Source: a virus
Virus record (IMG/VR): IMGVR_UViG_3300022707_004751
Span: 1 to 22,150 of that record
DNA: 22,150 nucleotides
Reading direction: 5' to 3' (one strand)
In this document: positions 1-6,900 of the stretch, piece after piece
Numbering within the stretch: position 1 is the first letter of the stretch
Layout of the letters: each line of letters opens with the position of its first letter
Translations under genes and position numbers: made by a program
The notes under the pieces: model-generated
Database searches by the model: none
What the model saw: only the letters and a program-made list of their open reading frames with translations
What the model was told of the DNA's origin: nothing

Positions 1-38
1 TTTTTCGTTTAGTTTTCTTATCAATTCTGTTTTACCCT
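1..38. repeat. Left arm of a perfect 38-bp inverted repeat
   Basis: Bases 1-38 are the exact reverse complement of bases 210-247, and identity stops at base 39 on the inner side. Because the arm starts at the first base of the window, the true repeat may extend further left. On the - strand it encodes GKTELIRKLNEK, the same P-loop helix and frame as the right arm, here joined to an unrelated N-terminus (a - strand ORF from the ATG at 84-82 running off the window, without a visible ribosome binding site). The 171 bases between the arms (39-209) hold no other complete gene. Confidence 0.9.
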
Positions 39-80
39 TACTCCACCCTTGATAGTAAAGTAAAGTTTGAAAAGGTGTAC

Positions 81-93
81 ACATAAGTTATGT
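81..93. promoter_or_regulatory. Operator-like 13-bp dyad
   Basis: Bases 81-86 and 88-93 form perfect six-base inverted arms (ACATAA, TTATGT) around a central G. A wider inverted pair, GTGTAC at 75-80 and GTACAC at 100-105, partly encloses it. The dyad lies in the gap between two potential divergent starts, so it could be a regulator site. Short AT-rich dyads arise by chance and no regulator is recognised. Confidence 0.22.
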
Positions 94-166
94 TAATAAG
101 TACACAGTATATGAAAAATAAATTTTGAAAGTTGCGCGGCGGTCGTGCTGAAACGAAAGGTAAATT

Positions 167-421
167 ATGATAGCTAATGCTTTGTATATTTTAGAGGGTG
201 CTCGTCGTCAGGGTAAAACAGAATTGATAAGAAAACTAAACGAAAAAAGAATAGTTGTCCATTCTACATCGATTGATGTTGGCTGGAATAAAACTTACTG
301 TGGAATAATTGCTACTGAGAAAACGGTATTTGCTGAACGACATATTTATGTCAGCTGTAAAAGATGTTTAATTAAAAACAGTAAATCTGTCACAACTACA
401 AGCAGGGATTTTCTTCTTTAA
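167..421 (+). CDS. Short P-loop NTPase-like protein, probably truncated
   Basis: This 84-aa ORF starts at ATG 167 behind a good AAAGG ribosome binding site. Residues 9-18 carry a full Walker A motif (GARRQGKT) after a short beta strand (LYIL), as at the N-terminus of phage nucleotide or nucleoside kinases. The normal family length is about 150-250 aa, and no Walker B, lid or base-binding region is visible after the helix, so the protein looks cut short. The point where it stops resembling a kinase (about residue 28) coincides with the end of the inverted repeat at 247, which suggests that rearrangement joined the P-loop to foreign sequence. The motif also resembles that of the terminase at 21303 (AAARRSGKT), but the flanks do not match. 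Expression and function are doubtful. Confidence 0.45.
   Translation: MIANALYILEGARRQGKTELIRKLNEKRIVVHSTSIDVGWNKTYCGIIATEKTVFAERHIYVSCKRCLIKNSKSVTTTSRDFLL
210..247. repeat. Right arm of a perfect 38-bp inverted repeat
   Basis: This is the exact reverse complement of bases 1-38. It lies inside the 84-aa ORF at 167 and encodes the end of Walker A plus the following helix (GKTELIRKLNEK). Both arms keep the same codon phase, so inverting 39-209 would swap the N-termini of the two reading frames and keep both open. Confidence 0.9.
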
Positions 422-444
422 TTGGGAATTCTTTTGAAAAAGTC

Positions 445-473
445 TTGCCTTGCTGTTATGGTGATTTTATAGT
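445..473 (+). promoter_or_regulatory. Possible sigma70-type promoter
   Basis: TTGCCT at 445-450 and TATAGT at 468-473 are separated by 17 bases. They match the -35 and -10 consensus at four and five of six positions. The site lies in the 88-base gap after the P-loop ORF and 37 bases before the next gene, so it could drive the 510-2064 block, which ends at the terminator at 2081. In AT-rich DNA such matches are common. Confidence 0.4.
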
Positions 474-509
474 TTTGAAATTGATTGAACAAAATTAGGA
501 GATCATCAG

Positions 510-692
510 ATGTTAAAACGCAGCTTTGAAATATATCTAAATAGGGCTGTAGATATCAAGATATTTTGTGGAGTTGTGGTTGTGGCCAGCTTTTTATTCT
601 TCAGTGGCTATCGCTTTGGAACGCATTTGGAAAGAATGCACTGCATTAAAGGTTCGCACAGTCATGTGATTGTTGATTTTGTAAATAAATAG
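510..692 (+). CDS. Small single-helix membrane protein, unknown
   Basis: This 60-aa protein starts at ATG 510 with a clear AGGAG ribosome binding site. Residues about 17-36 form one hydrophobic helix (IKIFCGVVVVASFLFFSGY), preceded by a positively charged N-terminus and followed by a short polar tail with several histidines. It probably sits in the inner membrane. It heads the short block that also contains a four-helix membrane protein (1336-2064), so a part in lysis or membrane modification is possible, but no motif shows this. I do not recognise a family. Confidence 0.6.
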   Translation: MLKRSFEIYLNRAVDIKIFCGVVVVASFLFFSGYRFGTHLERMHCIKGSHSHVIVDFVNK

Positions 693-701
693 GGGTTATC
701 T

Positions 702-1346
702 ATGAAGATCAGTGAAGCAGTCAAAGGTGAAACAGGAAAAAAAACCAACTATAAGCGAACCACCTATGAGATAAATGAAGATCTTGATCTGGTCATGACT
801 ATGTGCTTGACCGGTAAAAGTAAAAATATGATTCGTGGGGAATTCAAAGATACCAAACCCCACCGAAATTATACTCTGCATTGGCAAACTGTTGACAAGA
901 TGATGCTATGGGCTGAAGAACAAATACTTAAAAATACCCCTCGAAAAGATCGTTCCCAAGCAGTTAAAGATTCAAAAGCATTCTATGAAAAAATAAAGAT
1001 ACTTGCTATTGAACAGGGAGATCTGAGAATTGCTGTGAGTGCCCAGGATAAAATGGACTATCACCATATCAGTAAACAACCTGATCAGATCAATATCCAA
1101 GAACTGAGAATGCAAATACTTGGTGATGGTGAAGGTATGCAATCGATGCATATTTGTGGTGATACGATTGAACCGGCACTGGTCCGGTATCAGTATATTG
1201 GCCAGGACAAAAAGGGCAATATGGTCGTTTGGGCTGAAGAAGATATAAGCGTTATCAGTAATAAAGAAGAAGCAGAATCAAAAGTATATGTCGAAAAAAC
1301 ACAAGGCACAAGTGAGGCTGAAGGAGAAACCGCAGATGTCGAATAA
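702..1346 (+). CDS. HTH protein, possible small terminase subunit
   Basis: This 214-aa protein starts at ATG 702 behind AGGGG, nine bases after the previous stop. Residues about 25-75 look like a helix-turn-helix (a leucine-rich helix, GKSKNMIRGEF, then TVDKMMLWAEEQI). They are followed by an alpha-helical stretch, residues about 85-130 (KIKILAIEQGDLRIAVSAQDKM), that resembles the oligomerisation region of phage small terminases. The C-terminal 80 residues are acidic and contain a beta-rich piece ending in a Glu-rich tail. Small terminases bind the packaging site and feed DNA to the large subunit. Against this call, the large terminase lies 20 kb downstream across the tail genes. A transcription regulator is the main alternative. 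Confidence 0.4.
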   Translation: MKISEAVKGETGKKTNYKRTTYEINEDLDLVMTMCLTGKSKNMIRGEFKDTKPHRNYTLHWQTVDKMMLWAEEQILKNTPRKDRSQAVKDSKAFYEKIKILAIEQGDLRIAVSAQDKMDYHHISKQPDQINIQELRMQILGDGEGMQSMHICGDTIEPALVRYQYIGQDKKGNMVVWAEEDISVISNKEEAESKVYVEKTQGTSEAEGETADVE

Positions 1347-2064
1347 ACACAATTTTATAATCAGAATAGTTATGGCCAGCGTAATATTAATTTGTCTGAT
1401 CTTGATAATGATCTTTAATACTGGCTGCAATATTCTGAAAGGTGCCAATGATTTAAATGAAGGTGCCGGAAAAGCCAAGGAAACCTTAAAGAATTTGACT
1501 ACTGAAGATTTCGAAGGATTGACAGTAGAAGAACTCACGGCTGAATTAGTCAAAGAGAGAAAGTTGAGAATCAGAGCCCAGGAAGCTCATGGCCAACGCC
1601 TTACATTTTGGCAATCACTGATTTTCTATATTGGTGGGCCCATAATAATTGGTATTGCTATTGGAATTGAAAGCTATATTCCTTTGATCAAGACAAAACC
1701 ACTTGTGATCACTGGCATAATTTTCACATTTATGCCTCAACTGATCAACATGGCTGAATCGATTACTGTATCTTTGGGCGATTGGTTTATACTCCTGGTC
1801 AAGATCATTTCTGGTGTATCTGTGATCGCTGCCGGTCTTTATGTCGCTTGGCAATTTAAGAAGAAACAGAGTTTGAATATGGCCAAGGTGGTTCATTATG
1901 GGCAATTTGCTACTCAGTGGATGAACCCAAAACAAAAGATTGCTCACAATATATCCTTCCATGAAGATGCCAAAAAGAAAGGTCTGCACCATAACGATGA
2001 TGATGTTGATTTGATTGCTGGTGCCAAACAAATTCTGGATAAAGCAAAGCGAGTATTTAAATAA
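1336..2064 (+). CDS. Four-helix membrane protein, unknown
   Basis: I place the start at ATG 1336, which has AAGGAG ten bases upstream and overlaps the previous gene by 11 bases. An in-frame ATG at 1288 lacks such a site. The 242-aa product has a first hydrophobic helix at residues 7-28 followed by a cysteine at 31. That resembles a lipoprotein signal, but the residues before it (FNTGC) are a poor lipobox. A charged, coiled-coil-like segment follows (45-88), then three more helices at about 93-113, 122-141 and 150-172, and a basic C-terminal domain with an HHNDDDVD patch. It is the last gene before the terminator at 2081. A holin-like or other lysis role would fit position and topology, but no family signature is visible. 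Confidence 0.6.
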   Translation: MSNKHNFIIRIVMASVILICLILIMIFNTGCNILKGANDLNEGAGKAKETLKNLTTEDFEGLTVEELTAELVKERKLRIRAQEAHGQRLTFWQSLIFYIGGPIIIGIAIGIESYIPLIKTKPLVITGIIFTFMPQLINMAESITVSLGDWFILLVKIISGVSVIAAGLYVAWQFKKKQSLNMAKVVHYGQFATQWMNPKQKIAHNISFHEDAKKKGLHHNDDDVDLIAGAKQILDKAKRVFK

Positions 2065-2080
2065 ATTTACCTTCTATTCA

Positions 2081-2115
2081 CCCGTTATGGGATTTCCCGT
2101 AACGGGTTTTTTCTT
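2081..2115 (+). terminator. Intrinsic terminator after the membrane gene
   Basis: Bases 2081-2092 (CCCGTTATGGGA) and 2095-2106 (TCCCGTAACGGG) pair over their whole length with one T-G wobble. In practice this gives an 11-bp stem with an ATTT loop, followed at once by a six-T run (2107-2112) and more T. It is a textbook Rho-independent terminator and separates the 510-2064 block from the tail operon. Confidence 0.9.
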
Positions 2116-2180
2116 GCATTTATGATATTTGGCTTTTATTAGTATCGTATCATTAACCCTTTATAGAAAGGTGCATTATT

Positions 2181-2360
2181 ATGGATCATACACCAGATCA
2201 CAACAGCGGTCACAACAGCGGTCACACCACCCCAAAAATGGGCGGGAACGTTCAGTCAAATCATAAATCTATTCCGACTCCAAAGGCCGGCAGTGGAAGT
2301 GGTGCACGTTTTATGGAACGCAAAGCAGCACGAAAAGGCCCAACAAATTACATAGTTTAA
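2181..2360 (+). CDS. 59-aa His/Asn/Ser/Gly-rich basic peptide
   Basis: ATG 2181 follows a good AAAGGTG ribosome binding site and opens a 59-codon frame ending in TAA at 2358-2360. The N-terminus has a tandem HNSG repeat (HNSGHNSGH) coded by a 12-bp direct repeat. The rest is Gly-, Ser- and Lys/Arg-rich with no predicted strong secondary structure. It is the first gene after the terminator at 2081 and so opens the tail operon. No family is recognised. The ribosome binding site and position support a real gene. Histidine clusters can bind metal, but that is speculation here. Confidence 0.55.
   Translation: MDHTPDHNSGHNSGHTTPKMGGNVQSNHKSIPTPKAGSGSGARFMERKAARKGPTNYIV
2199..2222 (+). repeat. 12-bp tandem repeat coding HNSG twice
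   Basis: CACAACAGCGGT occurs twice in a row (2199-2210 and 2211-2222), followed by another CAC. It is in frame and codes the repeated HNSG of the 59-aa peptide. Copy-number change by slippage would lengthen or shorten the peptide by four residues without shifting the frame. Confidence 0.85.
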
Positions 2361-2390
2361 TCATCAACCCCAAACCCGTAGAGTAAATTG

Positions 2391-2801
2391 ATGAAAGAAG
2401 AAATAAAGAAAACATCTGCATCTTTTGTAGATGTAATGATTAATCACTCAGGTCTTGCAAATCTGACAGACCACGAAACCCTACTTTTATATCTTGGCAA
2501 TGCTGAAGGTGATATCGATAACCTACTTCAACACTGGAATGAAGCACTGCAGAGATTGCGAAAATTACCTGATGAATGCTCTCATTTAGAATGCACTGAA
2601 GATGAATGTATCGGCTGGATCAATGGCCTACAGGTCGCCAAAAGATATATCACCCTATTCAAGTATGAACCAAAATTCCTTGAAACCACAGAACGAAAGA
2701 TCCATAATAAAGCAGCGTTAAAGGATCAGAAGAAGCGTGATGCTCGTCGTAGAAAACGAAACAAAGTAAAAAACAAAGCAGGAAACAAAGGTAAAAAATG
2801 A
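2391..2801 (+). CDS. Hypothetical phage protein with basic C-terminal tail
   Basis: The start is taken at ATG 2391. A TTG codon directly before it is open but less likely, and the ribosome binding site is weak. The 136-aa product has a mostly helical, acidic N-terminal 100 residues with five cysteine or histidine positions around SHLECTEDEC (residues about 64-73), then a very basic tail (residues about 108-136, mainly Lys, Arg and Asn) likely to bind nucleic acid. It overlaps the next gene by ATGA, so the two are translationally coupled. It sits where head-tail joining or tail genes are often found just before the chaperones, but it resembles no tail terminator or major tail protein that I know. 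Confidence 0.6.
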   Translation: MKEEIKKTSASFVDVMINHSGLANLTDHETLLLYLGNAEGDIDNLLQHWNEALQRLRKLPDECSHLECTEDECIGWINGLQVAKRYITLFKYEPKFLETTERKIHNKAALKDQKKRDARRRKRNKVKNKAGNKGKK

Positions 2802-3007
2802 TATTGGTCACAACTCCAATGAAGCCAATGTTGAAACTGAGAGTTGGAACAAAACTCGATGTGACATGCCCTTGTTGTTATACTAGATATAGAATTCAGA
2901 TTCTACACAGTATGGGCAAAAAAATCAATGCAGAATACTTAACTCCTTGCTGCAACGTGATTATTACCCCACAAGCACGACAAGGAATAGTTCACTTAAT
3001 TTATTAA
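2798..3007 (+). CDS. Zinc-ribbon-like small protein
   Basis: This 69-aa protein starts in the ATGA overlap with the previous stop, which implies coupled translation. Five cysteines form two knuckles: CPCC at residues 24-27 in a TCPCCYTRY strand-turn context, and PCC at 50-52. This is the usual spacing pattern of a small zinc ribbon. Such proteins often bind nucleic acid or another protein through the metal-held fold. The residues between the knuckles are basic. Nothing indicates a specific tail role, and the specific family is not recognised. Confidence 0.55.
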   Translation: MILVTTPMKPMLKLRVGTKLDVTCPCCYTRYRIQILHSMGKKINAEYLTPCCNVIITPQARQGIVHLIY

Positions 3008-3033
3008 AACAAGAACAAAAGGAACCCGTAGAA

Positions 3034-3513
3034 ATGGCTAATTTAGCACTATTCGCAATTGACGAAACAAAAGAGAACGATGGAATCTGGTTTAACTTCG
3101 GTGAAGATATTGAAATCCTCGTTGCCTCGATCGAAAAGAAAGCTTTCCAAAAAGCTCGCCGTAAAGCTGAGAATAAAAAAGCTGCCACTAAAGGTCGCAG
3201 AGCCAGTAAGAATGAGCAGAATAAAACTGGTCGAGAAATCATTGTTGAGATTGCTGCTGATATTGCTCAACACATTTGCCTGGGTTGGAAAAATATTGAA
3301 CTTCCAATTGATAAAGAAGGTAATATCAACCTGGAGCAGAAAAAGAATAAAGAATTTTTGAATCCAGTAGTTGAGTTTCCATACAATAAAGCGAATGCTG
3401 AGATCTTATTATCTGATTATGCTTTCCGTGAATTGACTTTATTCATCTATGAAAAAGCTGCTGAAGTCGAAGATTTCTATCTTGAAGTTGCGGAGACTGA
3501 CGCAAAGGAATAA
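3034..3513 (+). CDS. Tail assembly chaperone (G-like product)
   Basis: I choose ATG 3034, which follows AAAAGGA. The frame is open from 2947, but the upstream stretch overlaps the zinc-ribbon gene and looks non-coding. The 159-aa product begins with a strand-rich part (GIWFNFGEDIEILVASIEKK), has a Lys/Arg-rich middle (residues 40-70), and then the typical chaperone core: IAADIAQHICLGWKNIELPIDKEGNI, followed by AEILLSDYAFRELTLFIYEKAAEVEDF. This matches the first member of tail chaperone pairs, which keep the tape measure soluble and recruit tail tube protein. It lies just upstream of the tape measure, as expected. Its last codons (GCA AAG GAA TAA) overlap an open -1 frame. Confidence 0.7.
   Translation: MANLALFAIDETKENDGIWFNFGEDIEILVASIEKKAFQKARRKAENKKAATKGRRASKNEQNKTGREIIVEIAADIAQHICLGWKNIELPIDKEGNINLEQKKNKEFLNPVVEFPYNKANAEILLSDYAFRELTLFIYEKAAEVEDFYLEVAETDAKE
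3501..3513 (+). other. Probable programmed -1 frameshift site in chaperone genes
   Basis: The frame of the 3034 gene reads GAC GCA AAG GAA TAA. The -1 frame has a stop at 3498-3500 and then stays open from 3501 to 3905, so a shift must happen within these 13 bases. The A-AAG tetranucleotide at 3504-3507 lets tRNA-Lys slip back onto AAA, and the zero-frame stop comes two codons later. The full heptamer (CGCAAAG) is not a canonical X-XXY-YYZ site. The expected fusion would read ...TDAK-GITAVLQWWLENSG and join the two chaperone domains, as in lambda gpG-gpGT. Confidence 0.6.
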
Positions 3514-3590
3514 CAGCGGTTCTTCAATGGTGGCTGGAGAATTCTGGCAAAGTTGATGAGCTAAAACGCTACGAACCCAAAAGAGCTTCA

Positions 3591-3905
3591 ATGGAAAAGC
3601 ATGGCATTGTCATGCCAGAATCAGATGCATTTCTTGAACCCCTTTACCATTTAGATCTACATCATATTTGGATTGCATTTACCCAATTATCCCGATCCCG
3701 CCCACAATATTATGGTGGTGCGGGTCCGATTATTTGTTCAGAAATCCTTTCTTATTTTGTGCTTCACGGTTATAATGATCCAGAAGAAAACCGTTTTTTC
3801 TTGAAAATGATCCATGAATTAGATATTGTTTTTATGAAGTATGAGAGCAATCAACAAGATAAGAATCTCAAAAAAGCTGAATTGGATAATAAAATAAATG
3901 GCTAA
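3591..3905 (+). CDS. Tail assembly chaperone, second (T-like) domain
   Basis: The first ATG of this frame is at 3591, giving 104 aa behind a weak AAGAG. The frame is open from 3501, and the upstream codons also look coding (TAVLQWWLENSGKVDELKRYE), so the natural product is probably the C-terminal part of a -1 frameshift fusion with the 3034 gene. Residues about 20-85 (LHHIWIAFTQLSRSRP, GAGPIICSEILSYF, ENRFFLKMIHELD) match the pattern of second-frame tail chaperone domains. These load the major tail protein onto the tape measure-chaperone complex. The gene overlaps the tape measure gene by eight bases. Independent initiation at 3591 cannot be excluded. Confidence 0.65.
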   Translation: MEKHGIVMPESDAFLEPLYHLDLHHIWIAFTQLSRSRPQYYGGAGPIICSEILSYFVLHGYNDPEENRFFLKMIHELDIVFMKYESNQQDKNLKKAELDNKING

Positions 3906-6900
3906 TCTCGCACTTGTAATAGATCCAGCACCAACGCTTTCCGGTGGAACTAAAGTATTAAGAATGTTGGATAAGATTGAGAGAAAGGCTTTAAGAGTTT
4001 CTAATGCAATGGCCAAGATGCTCAGACCTTCCACTGCATCGATGAAAGCTTTTGAAACAAGATTAACCCGGGTAGAAAATAAATTTAAGAAGTTTGGCAG
4101 GACTCAGGATAAAGTTCAAAAGAACATTACAAAGAGATCAAACACTTCAGCCCGATCTATTGGGAATTTGATCAAAGGGTTCACAAATTTATTTAATGTT
4201 GGTGGTCGTGCAGGTCTGGCCGTAGGTGAGGGAGCAGCTGCAATTGGAGCTTTGGGAACTACTGCTGCTGTTACTGGCGGGTTGATTGTTGGTTTGGTTG
4301 CTGGTTTGATTACTCTGATCGCTGCCGTAATTGCTGTTGGTCTAACCATAAAGGCTATTGCCAAAACCATAAAATTTGTTATCATTGAAACAATTGCCTG
4401 GGAAAAAGAACTGATCAACGTTGCCAAAACTGCCAATTTGACTGATAAAGGTATCGAAACCTTGACCAAAGGGATCCAAGGAATGCTTGCGGTCTTGCCA
4501 GTAACCAGAACTGAATTGCTGGGAATTGCTGAAGTAGCAGGACAAATGGGAATCCAAGGTGTTAAGAACATTCTGAAATTTACTCAAGCGATCGCTCAAT
4601 TGTCACTGACAAGTAATATTGTTGGCCGTGAAGGTGCAACTGCAATGGCTCGTTTCCTAAAAGTTACTAATACCGGTATACGATTTGTTGAAGAACTTGC
4701 CTCTGTAATTACATCATTGGGTAATAATTATGCTGCAACAGAGAGTGAAATTCTGAACATGACAACTCAACTGTCTCAGAACGTAGCAGCCTTTGATATT
4801 TCAGCTGAGAAGATCCTTTCTTTAAGTGCAGTCATGAAATCACTGGGAATTGAAACAGAAGTGGGATCCTCAGTTGTTGGCCGAGCATTCAATGAGATTG
4901 CCAATAGCATTGACAAAGGTGGGGAATCACTTGAGAGTCTTAGAAAAATAACCAGGCTTTCTTTTGATGAACTAAAACGTTTGGATAGTTTCGATATCTT
5001 TATCAAGACATTGGAAGGATTACGCCGAGTCCAGGAAGAAGGTGGAAACGTATCTGAGACTTTGAGATCAATCGGTCTTGAAGGTGTTCGGAATCGTAAA
5101 GTGCTTCTTACCCTGGCCAACAATACTGATCAGGTGGCTGATGCCCTTGCACTTGCCAATGCTGAAATGAAAGATACGAATGCACTATTTGATGAAGTAG
5201 CAAGACGTAGCCAAACTGCTGATGCCTCAATAACTTTATTCCAGAACTCTCTTACTTCTGCAGCTGCAGCATTCCTTGAAACCACTGGTGTATCCGCTGC
5301 ATTCTTTGATGAAATGACAAATCTGGTTCATGGGTTCCAGACCAGTACACTTGAAAGTGAGAAGTTCCAAACTGAGTTGAGAATCGTGGCAGGGAATATG
5401 GTCAAGGCAATTAAGATCACTGCAATTCTGGCTGATATCTTTTTAACGTTTGCCGTTGAAGCTGCTGGCGTTGCTTTTGAAGTGGGTAAAGTCGCTTTGA
5501 CAATAATGTCTCTGGATGCTCAATCTGATCCTCTTATACGCAAATTGGTATTGGCCGGTAAACGGATGGATGGTTTTGGAATGTCCGTAACTGAAACCGG
5601 CAAGAAACTGGCTTCAATTGCTGAGATACTTAAAGAAGATCCTTTGAAAGTCTTTGGTGATCCAAAAACCAAAAAAGAACTCAAAGCACAAAATGAAGAA
5701 CTTCGCAGATTGAATAATGAGATCAGAGAATTTGCCCAAGCGAGTGATAATGCAACCAGGGCAATATTACGTCAGGAAAATGCACAACGTAGATTATCTA
5801 CTCTGAGACAAGAGAAACGCCAGGTATTCAGGGATCCTACTTCTGCCGTTCTTGCTGCTGCTGCTGGTGAAACTGATACCGAAGGAAAAGTAAGAGAAGC
5901 TGCTAAAAAGCTCAGAGAAATAATTACTGAAGAATTTTTCTTGAGTGGCAAGGATCTTCGAAGCGGTGACGTTATAAAAGAGATTGATAATATGGTGAAG
6001 GAAGGTCGTGTTCGTATTGAAACATTATTCGATCTTAAAAACATTGCCAAAGCGTTCCGCAAAAATATTGATAACATGGCTAAAGATGTTCAGAAGTTTT
6101 TTGACAGTGTTGAGAAATCCCGTGGTAAAACTCTTATAAAAATTGAAAGCATATTTGGAAGCAAAGCCGAAGCTGAAGCAAGTGCCAATCTCAAGAAGTT
6201 TTCAGACAATTTAGTGAATGCTCGTAAAGCAGAAATAGAATTGATCAAGCTGGCCAAAGATGCTTTCAATGATCAAGCCAAAGCTATCAAAGAATCTAAT
6301 GATCTCATGAAATCTGGTGGAGCAGAATTACAAACAAGGCTCACTTCAAATCAACAAGCCTTTGAAAGTTTGAGAGCAGAAATAGAAATTGGAAGCAAGG
6401 TATTGATCTCAAGGATCTCTGATACTGATGCCAGTGCCAAGAGTGCGGAAAACTTAACCAAGGCAATAGAAAATATTACTTCTGCTGCTACTGCTAATCG
6501 TGCGATCGAAGCACTTGGCGGTGACTTTGGTGAAGAAAATCAGAACCAGGTAAAAGATTTAATTACCCAACTTACAGATCTTGGTAATATTTCTCGAACA
6601 ATCCAAAGTGAATTGGCCACTCAAGATAGTGTGACTAAAATGCTCACTGCCAATGAAAACGAATTAGCCATCATTACAGAACAATTAAATAAAACACTCA
6701 AGACAAATACTCAGTTCACGGATGAAAATGTCGCAGCATTAATGAAACGTGCCAAAGAAACCTTGAATGCCCAAATAGCGTTGACCAAATTAAGTGATAC
6801 TGCAGAAGCATTCAAAAAGGCAACTGAAGATTCAACAAAGCCTTTAGAGCAGTCCATTAAAACCTTGAATGAAGAAATACTCAAGTTATCCGGAACAGGT

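Noticed and set aside
1-84. A - strand gene from ATG 84-82 running off the left edge
   Set aside because: Only 28 codons are visible, there is no ribosome binding site, and the Walker A glycine spacing is wrong (QGWSKGKT). It is reported only as part of the inverted repeat finding.
1288-1335. Upstream ATG 1288 as start of the four-helix membrane protein
   Set aside because: It would give a 58-base overlap without a ribosome binding site. ATG 1336 has AAGGAG at good spacing and a hydrophobic N-terminus.
2114-2153. Promoter between the terminator at 2081 and the gene at 2181
   Set aside because: A promoter is expected here, but the best pair (TTGCAT and TATTAG, 17 apart) matches only three and four of six consensus bases, which is not better than chance in AT-rich DNA.
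2373-3032. AACCCGTAGA repeated before the starts at 2391 and 3034, as a shared regulatory site
   Set aside because: The two copies lie at different distances from their start codons (8 and 1 bases) and ten bases is too short to exclude chance.
2947-3033. Upstream start at 2947 for the tail chaperone
   Set aside because: The extension overlaps the zinc-ribbon gene and reads as low-quality sequence. ATG 3034 has AAAAGGA and gives a natural N-terminus.
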